Of a stretch of DNA of 64,000 bases, positions 53,900-63,974 are shown one piece after another. Position 1 is the stretch's first letter, and the number at the start of each line of letters is the position of its first letter. Source of the DNA: Gari tellinella (Eukaryota; Mollusca; Bivalvia; Cardiida; Psammobiidae); NCBI GenBank assembly GCA_922989275.2, contig OV277872.1:27792119-27856118 (forward strand), read 5' to 3'. The notes beneath the pieces were generated by a model, which made no database searches, was not told the origin of the DNA, and saw nothing but the letters and a program-made list of their open reading frames with translations. Made by a program: the position numbers and the translations under genes.

Positions 53900-55650
53900 A
53901 ACTAGCGCTATGATTTTAACAAAGTTGATAGATGTCTTCAAGGCGATACTCTACAATATAAAACGAAGTTCTGGGCTAAAAGGTTTTTGGTAAGATTTTA
54001 TATAGTTTCCTATTTAAATCTATGTAAAGCTAGTAACACATGGGCGGTTAGATTTATTACTCCCAAGCTATAAGGCTTTTAACAACTGGGTATAGGTCTA
54101 CTACGTTATACTTTACATCAAATATCTAACTGGGCTTATCCTATATACGATACGTCTATGTAAGGTTGTTAATCCCGGCGCTGGACCAATTTACTTATAT
54201 TGCAATAGAGTTTCTCCGTATTGCAATATATTACAATATGGGTTTCAGCGTATTTTACACCACAATAATATTGATGAAGGAATATGTTATGAATAAACTT
54301 GATTGAGGCCTGCTTGGTATCACTTTACATAACATATCTAAGTTCCGGACTTTGTGGATAATATTTTTTTTTAGGTTGTGCAGTTTTTTTTACTGTTGTC
54401 GCCATGGCAACCAGAGTGTTTTATTGAATCAATTCGTTAAGAGAGATAAAAAAAATGTCCATCTTGAGTTTCGTTGTAATCAGCCATGTGGTTTAGGAGA
54501 AGTAGATGTTATATGTGTGTTTGATCCCCGAAAGATCTCATATAATAACGAAAATAATTGTTTTGGCGGCCATTTTGTTGTCTTTGTTCATCATTGTTTG
54601 GCTGTTAGCTTCATGGGAGAATGTGACAGATAGCAGAAATAGATTCAGCTCACCTTAATTGTGGTAAAAAGGAGGTATGTCAACTTTCCTTAAAAAAGCC
54701 TTTTCCCAAAAGTCCGGCAAGACTGTTTTAGAAATAAATCAAAGTTTCAAAATGAAATCATGTGAAGGAATTTCGATAGTATCTTCGTGTTATAAGGTAG
54801 TGTGGACGTGGAAATCGTATTGGAATTAATGCATTAAACAAATGTATAGACTTTAATAACTTTAAATAGTAGTATAAGAACAGAAAAGTTTACAAATGAC
54901 CCGAGGAAAAGTTGTTTTATAATCCTTTAAAAGTACATGTGGTTAAAGTACAATTGAAAATAGTGAAAATAGCCGCCATTTTAAATTTTTGGCGACCATC
55001 TTGAATAATTAGCAATATTTCGTAATCCACAATTGATGATTTTCATTTTACATCTCATACATGTTAGTTTTGTGTGACTTTTCGAACTGGCATGGAAATA
55101 ACCATTACGACATAACTTATACAAAATGGAAATGGCGGCCATTTTGAAAATGGCCGCCATCTTGAATCTGCCAGGGAAATTGAAGTGGCTAACGGCTTTT
55201 TTCGGTTGACAATGGTCATGTTAGTTAACCTGCAAAGTGGTTTGCTTGCATCATGAAATGAAGTATTTTTCGACTTATGCCCCGGGCTATTATAAGTAAA
55301 CATCATGATGGTAACCGTATAAGCTGGCATACGCTGGCACTCATCGTTGTACGCTAAATTCATTAAAATCTGTTGTGCATGCTCAAAAAATCTGAACGTA
55401 TGCTGACGTATGGTTCATACGTTCCGCATACTTTCTGTATGAATGCGCTTCGTAGGTTGTAGGTAAGTTATGCGATCGTTCACACATGTTACTTGTAAAT
55501 AAGCCATTATTTAGTACGTTTTGTATAAGTTAACATCATGTTGGTACATGTATACGTTATAAGTTGGTAAATCGTCATTACGGCTTCTACCATAAATGCT
55601 CCCAAACTTAGAAAACCATTTAGCGTACGTTCTGCAAACTGCTGTAGTTT
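53900..55650 (-). repeat. right arm of the large inverted repeat
   Basis: Runs antiparallel to 46680-49556. Clear but diverged match with several indels; includes the AATGGCGGCCATTTTG motif pair near 55133-55165 and the TTGCAATA-rich segment near 54200-54245. Confidence 0.8.
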
Positions 55651-56340
55651 CTTCTGTTGTTTTTTTCTCTCACAATTATCTTTGAGTTTTTAAATCATTG
55701 CAAAACTATGCGATACAGTCTTAATTGTTGCTGTTACTAACTTACTATGTCATCATTTCAAACCTTAGCGTAGATGATCTCTAAATTTAGCACGTGAGAA
55801 ATTCTGTTTATAAAATAAAACAAAATAGATATGTTAAGTTTATACATGTATAATGAATAATGTACCCAAAAACCTTTAACCTGCGACGGAATATCTTTTT
55901 AAACTGTTGACAATTCAGTTTAACCAAAGTGATAATAGTTTGAAGCCTTACCATACACCGAGTTAGATGTACTCTAAAATACATGCAATGGAAAAAATGT
56001 CCTTTTTGCAGAACCCCCCCCCCCCACATGGTTTGGGGGAAAGAATAACGTCTTCTCCAATGTACAAGCAAAAATTTTGAATAGTATTTTGGCGCCGTTG
56101 TCAGTGGAACAGTTAGATCTAAATCGGAAGGAATAACGACTTAAGGGGAGGGCTGTTACTAACGTTGTAAGAACTTCTAGCCCGACCCTTTTGCACATAT
56201 ATTTGTCTGTAACATACCATCATTTGTTAATTTGAATTGTTATATCAACCTTTGTACAAATATTAGGCAATAAAATATGTTTAAACTAAGGAATAACGTC
56301 TTTTTCACCGCGTATCTTCTTTTCAGATCAAAAATTCAAA

Positions 56341-56639
56341 ATGGCCGAAACCAAGAGAGGGACTCTGTTGTTTGGGTCGGAAGAGGTTGTTGAGATTCCT
56401 TGTGACAGCTGTAAACAAGCCAGCGCACACTACTTCTGTGAAGACTGTCCTGCCCATCTCTGCTCCATGTGTCATGAGTGGCACGCTAAAATCCCAGGCA
56501 CCGCGGGACACAAGATGGCCGTAGATCATAATGGTCGATATATAAGGCGGCAAAGTTTACCACCGGCTCCCCTAGCAAAGAACCGAAAACCTTTAGACAA
56601 GAACAGAAGCAAAACATTCGATGAAACGAGTAGCAGCAG
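56341..56639 (+). CDS. TRIM-like exon 1 (B-box)
   Basis: 299 nt, phase 0 to 2, donor GTACTG. ATG context is CAAAATGG. Ends in a basic, Ser-rich linker (KNRSKTFDETSSS). Confidence 0.88.
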
Positions 56640-59600
56640 GTACTGAGGGGAAAAAATGTTGTCCACTTTCCGCGCTTGTATATGTTAACCGCTATGTCCT
56701 CTCGTAATTTTGTCTGCTTTGAAATTGTCGTCTGCAAAGTTTGTCAAATTAATATTTGTTCATTTTTAGATTGAAGAAGCCAAAAGACTACTACCAAACA
56801 TTTGGGATCCAGATCAGACGCAGCGAAACGTGGAGTCTGATCTGAATCAAAATTGTTTGCAAAGACCAGCGAAGTTGCGATTAGCACATTCAGTCCTAGC
56901 GACGATTATACTCGTCATTTACAAACAGTGTACTTGTGAGGGTACACTTGTCCTATGTAAACAGTGTAGACCCTGATCAGAGGGCTCCTTAAGGAGCCCT
57001 CTGATCAGGGTCTACACTGTTTGTCATTTTAGAATATTATGTTAAAATCAACCCTAATTAGTCAAAAATTGACTAGACTTCTTTTGAATTTGGAATTGTC
57101 CATTAAAAGTTTCAGGGGTCAATAAGTTATCAGGCTAAGAGGTAAACAATAGTGTCCATTACACACAGTATTGGGACAGATAAGGCGCCAAACTGTTGTT
57201 GCGTAAATCTATCGTAGCAGTATTTCATAAAATGAATTTCAATTAGTCGATCTCACTTAAGTCGAACAAACCACGTTTTAACTTTGAAATATTTGTATGT
57301 TCGAACTCACGCGAGTTCGAAGTATCTAGTTTCGACTGTATTCTCCAATGTACAGTGTGATTAAGTTCTGCCTTCATGCTAGTCTATTTCAATACCAGGA
57401 GTTTTTGTACATTTTCAATTTTTCAGGGGTAGTACTTTCCCTCCTGCGCTCCCACCAAGGCCTAACATACAGCATCCCCATATAAAACAGCCTGTGCTCT
57501 TGGATGAGATGGAACGAATTCGCAAGGCAAAGCAAGATCAGTTAAAACAGGTAGACGAAAGCGAAAGAAACACAGCGGCTTCGCTGAGGAAACTATTAGA
57601 TAAAATCACAACAATGGCTAGAGAAGAATCTGCTAAAATACATGGCAAGGCACGGGCTACTTTGACAAACGATATCGCCAAGATAGATGAGCGCATTGAA
57701 GCAATCAAGAAAGATGAGATCGGTAACGAACAGTCAGATAAAGAGATGGTCCGCCAACTAAGACACAGCACCACATTGGAACTACATTCCCCGCTAATGG
57801 AACAATTAGGGGACGTTTTAATTGAATTAGAAAGTCGTCCGATGTCCTTGTCGGCCGAACTTCTTTGTGAATATGATATATCTTCAGAGAGAGACAAGAA
57901 GACTTGTGGTATCTTTGGGTCTTGTCTTCTTGCCGATGGCACGGTGGTCCTTGCTGATAATCTGAATGAGAAGCTCAAAGTTCTCAACAGATATACCAGA
58001 AGCTGTGACTATGTCGATCTACCTTGTGGACCATGGGGTGTTTGCAGCACGAATCTGTATGAGGTATGCAATAGATACTGTAGGTGAAGAAGTTGTTATT
58101 GTCCAAATAAACGCGATATTGCAGACGGTTTGGAGTCAGGTCGCACGCTAGGGTACAAGGTTATTAAGCGTTTGAGCTGAGTCTAAGTGTGTTTCCAAGC
58201 ATTTGATTGGTCAGATTTGAGCCTAGGCTCAAATCTGACCAATCAAATGCTTGAAAGCGACTTACGACTCAACTGAAAAGCTTTTTACCTTGGACATGAT
58301 AACTTGACGTCTGTTCAGGCTTCAAACTGTTTGCCATACAGATGACAATTAATCTTTAATATTTCCAAAGTTGTTGTTATTTTATTTGCGTTTCGTTTGA
58401 ACGCGTAAGAATGATTTTTTCTTCACCGTATCTCTCTAAAACGTCAACTGTCGATGGCAATGCATTGACTGTCAAAACAGTTTGCGAATATCGTCGTGCC
58501 ATAGAGGGCTACATTGTTGAAATCGTTCAGTTTCTACTTGTTTTCATCTATTTAGTTTTTTGTTTTTTTGTATATACGCGTAGGCCTACTATACATTTAC
58601 ATACCAACATCTATATACAGTATCTCGAGTTTCTTTAAATCTTTCATCGCAAACGTTAATGTTCAGTCTATGATAAGTTGTTTAACCCTTTCGTAGACAA
58701 ATATCATACTTTATTTATGCTTTTCGGTGGATTACCACGAAAAAGCAGTGGATGATCACTTGGTAATCCACTGCAGTGGATTATCACCAATCGCTTTTAT
58801 TATGAATTTTCCCCGTAGGGCTCCCCAAGAATCGTAGTCAATCGTGTCTTATCGTTAAAATCCGGCAGTCCGATTTGTCGCGAACTACTCACCGGAAGAG
58901 CACGAATCCAAACTCGGGAGCAACGAAGTAATTCGGATGACGTCATTATACCGCCAACTGTCACGCCACATGTGTTCGACATAAAACGTGGGGCTCAACA
59001 CGGGATAAATAATGTACGCTCGCTTTCAATTTTGAAACAATTTCGTTTAAAAAGTGGCTTTAAAGCATAAATAAATAGAATAACTGTGTTTTTTCAGTGT
59101 AAGATCGAATTTAATCCATTTCGTGAACATCAGACTGTTATATTTTCACTCGTGGCTTCGCCACTCGTGAAAATATAACGTCTGATCTTCACTCAATGGA
59201 TTAAATTTCGATCTTGCACTGAAAAAAACAGTTATCCTCTATGCCATTGGCGTAGCTTCCTATTAGGCAAGTAGGCACGTGCCTACACTTTTTTTTCAGA
59301 AGTCCACAAAATAAAAAAGGCTAAAAATGCAAAAAACCCGATAAAATTGACATCTAAGGGGGTTTAGAGGTGAACCCCAATTATTTTTACATAGATTCAT
59401 GTTAGTATTTTGCCATTATCAAACGCGGGAAAAGACCTCAGAACGCACCTAGAGACTATCTATGAATAAAAATTTCCCGGGGGAGCATACCCCCGAACCC
59501 CCTAGTAAGAAAACGTACAATTATTAACTGGTCTAATCACCCGGTTGGCACGCATGTACAAATTGTACATGTAGCTGCCTTATGCAAAACACGCGCTACC

Positions 59601-61297
59601 GCGTACACACTGTATACACCTCATACTTGCGACTATTCTAAAAGTAAAAAAATCCAATAAAATAGGAATAGGGTGGTGTTAGAGTCTAACTTAGAGATTA
59701 ATGGAAGACAACCTGTCAACAATTACATTATAATAACCTGGAACAGAAAATTTATGTCATTTTCAGCCGAGTTTTTACATATATTTATGGCACAATTTTA
59801 CCTGTCTTGGACGCGCAAAAACGCCCTCAAAACATGCCAGAGGCTATCTAGGAATCAACCCTCCCCAATCCCCTCCTAGTAAGAGTGAGTTCATAAATTG
59901 GAATAGTTATTTTGGATTTCATACGGGCCTGTAGTGTGCTCGATCAATTTGTCCCGAAAAGAAAGTTACATCCAAATAATTTCAAGTAGCGAGTATGTTA
60001 ATGAAAAATTACGGTATCAGACCCTATTATATACTAATTGACGTGGGGTTGTTTTTTGGTTAGATTTTCAAGAAAATATGGAGACATATTCCTTTGAAAA
60101 AAACAATTGTCTGTCGTTTGAAGCTTTTCATTTCATTAATTCTTCATATAAATGTCTCCCCAGACCCTCTTTAAATGCGTCTACAGTGTTGTAGAACTCA
60201 ACATTTTTTCGGGGGAGCTCCCCCGGACCCCCCTAGAAAAGATATGCCTACACTTTCATTTCGGCCAAGCTACGCCCCTGACTGCAAATGGTTTAGATCT
60301 AGAACAGACACATCGTAACGCGACATTGATCAGTATAGGGGCTTGCTTCTGATTGACTTCAGCCTGTTTTAACTCATCGAGCCCCAGTGACGCATATATG
60401 CGTCCTTTACAAAAAGTGTACTTGTGAAGAGTACACTTGTTCTGTGCAAACAGTGAAGTCTCTAATCAGAGGGCTCCTGCAGGAGCCCTCTGATCAGAGA
60501 CTTCACTGTTTGTAATTTTGCAATTTATTACCAAAAACAACCCTAAATAGTCTAAAATTGACCAGCCTTTATTTCAAACTAGAATCGCCCATTGGAAGTT
60601 TCAGGGGATAATGAGTTAAGCAATCAACTGTCCTAAATACAGGAATATAACTAGGGGAAGGGTTAAAGTCGACAAACTGAAGAAACAAATACTATTTGAT
60701 TTTCAGGTTGCTGTCACCCTTACAAACGATAAAATGGTACAGTTCGTGTCTGTTGGCAAACAAATCACATTCACGAGGTCCTTTAGCGTACACCAGTACT
60801 GCAGAGGCATTTGCTACAACAATGGCAATCTCTACATATCCTGCGGAAGTGTAAAGCAGGATGGTTCCGGTTTCGTTGGCATATTCCGTCTCAATGGACA
60901 GATGATCCACAAAATTGACCGGGGTCCAGTTAGACCCATATTCACCTTACCGCACCACATCGCAGTAACATCTAACGGCGATCAACTCTATGTTGCTGAC
61001 AAGAACAACGGTGTATTTTTGGTGAGGAATGATGGCACGGGTGTCATAAGATTCAGTGACATTGATCTGACAAAAGCCTTTGGCATCTGTGCGTTGGACA
61101 CCGGCGGGTTTCTGGTCAGTGGTATCAATAGCGACACAATTGTGCATGTAAGTGACACGGGAAAGAAGTTGGGGATAGTACTGAGTGCAAAGGATGGAAT
61201 ATACGGACCATATTCACTCTTAGTGGACAATACAGATTCGACACTGTTCGTAACTTTCTATGAGTCCAAAAAGATGTTGATGTTTAAACTAAATTAG
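56341..61297 (+). CDS. TRIM-like protein: B-box, coiled coil, NHL-like propeller (three coding exons)
   Basis: Exons 56341-56639, 57427-58063 and 60707-61297 give 508 codons. Residues 21-57 form a B-box-type zinc finger: CDSC, CEDC, CSMCHEWH and a following GH supply the Cys/His ligands. Residues about 140-230 are a charged coiled coil (EMERIRKAKQDQLKQ onwards). From about 285 to the end, repeated blocks such as VVLADNLNEKLKVL, LYVADKNNGVFLV and LFVTFYESKKMLMF look like the blades of an NHL-type beta-propeller. There is no RING finger upstream in the exon, so ligase activity of its own is not expected; such RING-less B-box proteins are numerous in bivalves and are often named TRIM45/56/71-like. 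The propeller may bind protein or RNA. The specific orthologue cannot be named. A possible 5'-UTR splice acceptor lies at 56325-56326. Confidence 0.9.
56690..56890 (+). mobile_element. TTAA family D MITE, TRIM-like intron 1
   Basis: GTTAACCGCTATGTCCTCTC start and TTGGGATCCAGATCAGACGC / GTCTGATCTGAATCAAAATT centre; somewhat diverged. Confidence 0.68.
56888..57128 (-). mobile_element. TTAA family B MITE, TRIM-like intron 1
   Basis: AACAGTGTAGACCCTGATCA / TGATCAGGGTCTACACTGTT around AGAGGGCTCCTTAAGGAGCC: a perfect palindrome of about 70 bp. Confidence 0.82.
57208..57345. mobile_element. MITE with TTCGAACTCGC-type ends (copy 2)
   Basis: CAGTATTTCATAAAATGAAT ... CTCACGCGAGTTCGAAGTAT; companion of 26798-27000, left end lost. 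Confidence 0.6.
57427..58063 (+). CDS. TRIM-like exon 2 (coiled coil, first propeller strands)
   Basis: 637 nt, phase 2 to 0, acceptor TTTTTCAG, donor GTATGC. Proline-rich lead (STFPPALPPRP), long Lys/Glu-rich coiled coil, then SCLLADGTVVLADN, the first propeller-like block. Confidence 0.9.
58150..58305. mobile_element. palindromic repeat (CAAGCATTTGATTGG), TRIM-like intron 2
   Basis: CAAGCATTTGATTGGTCAGA faces TCTGACCAATCAAATGCTTG, with GGTACAAGGT / ACCTTGGACA tips. Confidence 0.8.
58713..59242 (+). repeat. 0.55-kb interspersed repeat, copy 2
   Basis: Same ends and order as 37446-37998; few substitutions and one ~22-bp deletion. Located in TRIM-like intron 2. Confidence 0.85.
59245..60280. 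mobile_element. GGCGTAGCTT TIR element, about 1.0 kb
   Basis: CATTGGCGTAGCTTCC ... GTGCCTACAC at the left and TGCCTACACTTTC ... GGCCAAGCTACGCCCCTG at the right; GGGGGAGCATACCCCCGAAC inside. No transposase visible. Confidence 0.7.
60369..60619 (-). mobile_element. TTAA family B MITE, TRIM-like intron 2
   Basis: TTAACTCATCGAGCCCCAGT ... TCAGGGGATAATGAGTTAA; perfect central palindrome GAGGGCTCCTGCAGGAGCCC. Confidence 0.85.
60707..61297 (+). CDS. TRIM-like exon 3 (NHL-like propeller, stop)
   Basis: 591 nt including TAG, phase 0 in, acceptor GATTTTCAG. GICYNNGNLYISCG, HHIAVTSNGDQLYVADK and FGICALDTGGFLVSG repeat at propeller-blade spacing. The stop is only 13 bp before a TIR element, so the 3' UTR is probably element-derived. 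Confidence 0.9.
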   Translation, partial: VAVTLTNDKMVQFVSVGKQITFTRSFSVHQYCRGICYNNGNLYISCGSVKQDGSGFVGIFRLNGQMIHKIDRGPVRPIFTLPHHIAVTSNGDQLYVADKNNGVFLVRNDGTGVIRFSDIDLTKAFGICALDTGGFLVSGINSDTIVHVSDTGKKLGIVLSAKDGIYGPYSLLVDNTDSTLFVTFYESKKMLMFKLN

Positions 61298-61444
61298 TTG
61301 TCCACGCCGACAGGGCTGCCATAAATTGACATGAAAATTCAAAATTTGCATTTTTCAAGTGAGATTATACGAATCGTACCTTTACCTCATCGCCTGTTTC
61401 TAGTTTTGTTGACACGTTGCTGCTTAAAGCAGACTGGGGGCAAT

Positions 61445-62912
61445 TTTACAATTAGTCCGCCACCAAAAGTGTCATTTTTAATTTGGTTTCAGTTCCGGTT
61501 GTTAAATTAGATTCGAAATTAAATTTTACTTCTTGATTTTTCCAGTATTGATCGAGCCTATGTTCGAATATGTGTACGTTTTTAGAGGAGATTACTTTTT
61601 CAGGTAGATTATTCCATATTTGTACAATTCTGTTAGTGAAGAAATTTTTTCGGGTATCTTTATTTGATCTCTGCTGGTACAATATTTTACTATGTCCCCT
61701 TGTATTATCAAAATGAGCAAGAGTTAGTAATGGGGGTTTGAATGTTTCTATCACGTCTCCTCTTTTCCTACGATATACAAGGGTTGGTAGCTTCAATTTA
61801 AGTAATCTTTGTTCATAGGTTAGATCTTTCATGCCTAGCAGTAATCTGGTTGCTCTTCTCTGGACGTTCTCTATAGCTGTGATATGTTTCTTTTTGTGTG
61901 GGTTCCAGGTTGAGTTTGCATATTCTAAATGCGGTCGAACTAAGGCTTTATATATAGTAATAAGAAAGTTTGATTGTCCAAGAAGCTGAAGGTCCTTCTA
62001 ATTAAGCCCATGATACTATTTGCTTTGTTGATTTTTTCATTAATGTGGTCTTCGAAATTTAATTGGTTGTCAATAGTAACCCCGACATCTTTTTCTTTCG
62101 TTGTTGATTTTAGTTTTGTGATGCATAGTTCATACATAAATTCTTCACAATTGGGTTTTCCAGCAGTTAAAACTTTGCATTTGTCTGGATGAAATTTTAA
62201 TAACCATTTTTGCGACCAAAGTTGGGAGTTCTTCCATATCTTGTTGCAGAGTTTCCCGGTCTTGTAGAGATATTATTTCTTTAATTACTTTTGTGTCATC
62301 CGCGAACATGTAACATTCTGATTTTAAGGTATCTGGAAGGTCGTTAATGTAGATGACAAAAAGGATAGGACCAAGTTCACTTCCTTGTGGTATGCCACTA
62401 GTTACAGAGGCCCAGTCTGAGAATCTGCTCATTACTTTAACACATTGTTTTCTGTTGCTTAGGAAAGACTTGACCCAGCTCACTATATTTTCTGATATTC
62501 CATAGTGTTCGAGTTTGATAAGGCGACCATGGGGAACAGTATCAAATGCTTTCATGAAATCAAGATATATGCAATCCAAACTCCCTCCTTTGTCTAGGAT
62601 CTTTGTCAAGTTTTCTAGAACGTGTAATAATTGAAGTGACGTTGAGCGTCCAGAAATGAAACCAAACTGTTTAGGTGAAAATAAGTTGCTATTCTTCATA
62701 TGGTTAACAATATGATCACGTACAAAAGTCTCAAGCTGTTTGCAGAGAATGCTTATTAAGCTGATAGGTCTGTAATTAGATGCTAACTTTCTGTTTCCTT
62801 TTTTATGTATTGCAGTTATACATCCTTCACGCCATTCCTCTGGAATTGTCATAGTTTCGATTGAGGTTTTGAAAATGATAACCCTAGATTTTGGTGGCGG
62901 ACTAATTGTAAA
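61445..62912 (-). mobile_element. LINE RT fragment bracketed by perfect 24-bp inverted repeats
   Basis: TTTACAATTAGTCCGCCACC (first 20 of 24 bases) starts at 61445 and its exact reverse complement ends at 62912. Between them, on the minus strand, lies a CR1/jockey-like RT. Outside the repeats, GCAGACTG (left) and GCAGATTG (right) could be an 8-bp target duplication with one mismatch. Confidence 0.75.
61452..62878 (-). pseudogene. CR1/jockey-like reverse transcriptase, frameshifted
   Basis: Minus-strand [71 protein letters not shown], then KDVGVTIDNQLNF and the C-terminal VQIWNNLPEKV. Two breaks: one extra C near 62232 and two extra bases near 61957. Repairing them is not needed to see the domain order. 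The endonuclease is absent. The stop codon falls inside the left inverted repeat. Confidence 0.88.
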
Positions 62913-63236
62913 CCCTAGCCGCAGATTGAACGTTAAGCAGAATGTGCCTTTATGCGCATTCTGTTTTACTTTCAGCCTGCTTTAAGCTACCATATACTAG
63001 AAAAAAAATCCGAAGATTCAGGAAAAATCCGGAGAAATGGCAGCCCTGCGCCGATCGCCTCCAAATGAGGCATTGAGAAATTAGGCACTTTTGTTATCTC
63101 CCTTGTGTCTTTGAAAAAAAGCGTGTGAAAGATTTGGCATAATGTGTCAAGAGGTTCTGAAACTAGCTTTTCATTCAAGTTCTGCAGTCCAAATAAGACA
63201 GTGAGGTTGTTCCACTGATCCTTAGCGACGAATTCT

Positions 63237-63479
63237 GGGGCCCATTTCATGAAACTTCTTACGACAAATGTTGTCGTAAGTCAGATTATAAAAGTTTCAA
63301 TTATTATTTATTTCCCCATCTAATCCTGTCTTGTGACATCTTTTTGGAATCTTCTTGAAAAGACGATTCCAAAGAGATGTTACAAGACAGGATTAGATAG
63401 AGAAATCAGAAATGAAATGATTTTTAAAGATTTGACTTACGATCGTTTTTGTCGTACGAAGTTTTATGAAACGGGCCCC
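63237..63479. mobile_element. GGGGCCC-ATTTCATGAAAC TIR MITE, copy 2
   Basis: GGGGCCCATTTCATGAAACT ... TTTTATGAAACGGGCCCC; ATCTAATCCTGTCTTGTGAC faces its complement. Confidence 0.82.
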
Positions 63480-63719
63480 AGGTATATCAGTTCTTTACAA
63501 ACAGTGTACATGTGAAAAGTACACTTTGTAAATAGCGTAGAACAAGATTGGAGGTTTTCTACAGGCTCTGACCAGGTTCTGCACTGATTGTCATTTTTTC
63601 AGTACACGTATATTGCAAAAGAGACGCAAATCATTCTGGATGGTCTTTCGTACGTTCTGGGGGCGTTATGCTCATTGTACTTATATCAACATACATTTAA
63701 TGATTCAGGAAGTAATGAG

Positions 63720-63974
63720 TTAACACATTTAAACCTAACGACGAGTATACTCGTCATTTACGAACAGTGTAAGTGTACCTGTGATGATAACACTTGCCCC
63801 ATGCAAACAGTCCTTGAGGAGTCCTCGGGATCAGGGTCTACACTGTTTGTCATTTTGAAATATAGGCCTACCGTAAAACTTTTCAATAAAATCAACCCTA
63901 AATAGTCAAAGATGGACTAGACTTGTTTTGAAATTGGAATTGTCCATTTAAAGTTTCAGGGGTGAACGGGTTAA
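63720..63974 (-). mobile_element. TTAA family B MITE at right edge
   Basis: TTAACACATTTAAACCTAAC ... TCAGGGGTGAACGGGTTAA; the centre is only half preserved. Confidence 0.75.

Larger units (their letters stand above)
46680..55650. mobile_element. very large inverted-repeat (foldback-like) element, about 9 kb with nested insertions
   Basis: Left arm about 46680-49556 plus 52850-52890; right arm about 53900-55650 in reverse complement. Collinear landmarks: 47461-47480 is the exact reverse complement of 55171-55190; 49396-49410 matches 54111-54125; 52851-52889 matches 53912-53950; TTTGCAGAACGT at the left tip matches ACGTTCTGCAAA at the right tip. The left arm carries about 0.85 kb (48.47-49.3 kb) absent from the right arm, and the LINE. 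The 1-kb centre (52.9-53.9 kb) shows no recognisable transposase. Ends are rich in ACGTATG/CATACGT words. Superfamily unassigned. Confidence 0.8.
61311..63048. mobile_element. CAGGGCTGCCAT TIR element (copy 2) with nested RT insertion
   Basis: Begins CAGGGCTGCCAT and ends ATGGCAGCCCTG, flanked on both sides by CGCCGA (6-bp direct repeat). Its internal CTGTTTCTAG, GCAGAATGTGCC and CCGAAGATTCAGG segments match the copy at 43651-44339. It starts 13 bp after the TRIM-like stop codon. Confidence 0.8.

Noticed and set aside
57538..57987. Minus-strand open frame of 149 codons
   Set aside because: Antisense of the coiled-coil exon of the TRIM-like gene; Ser/Leu-rich low-complexity translation.
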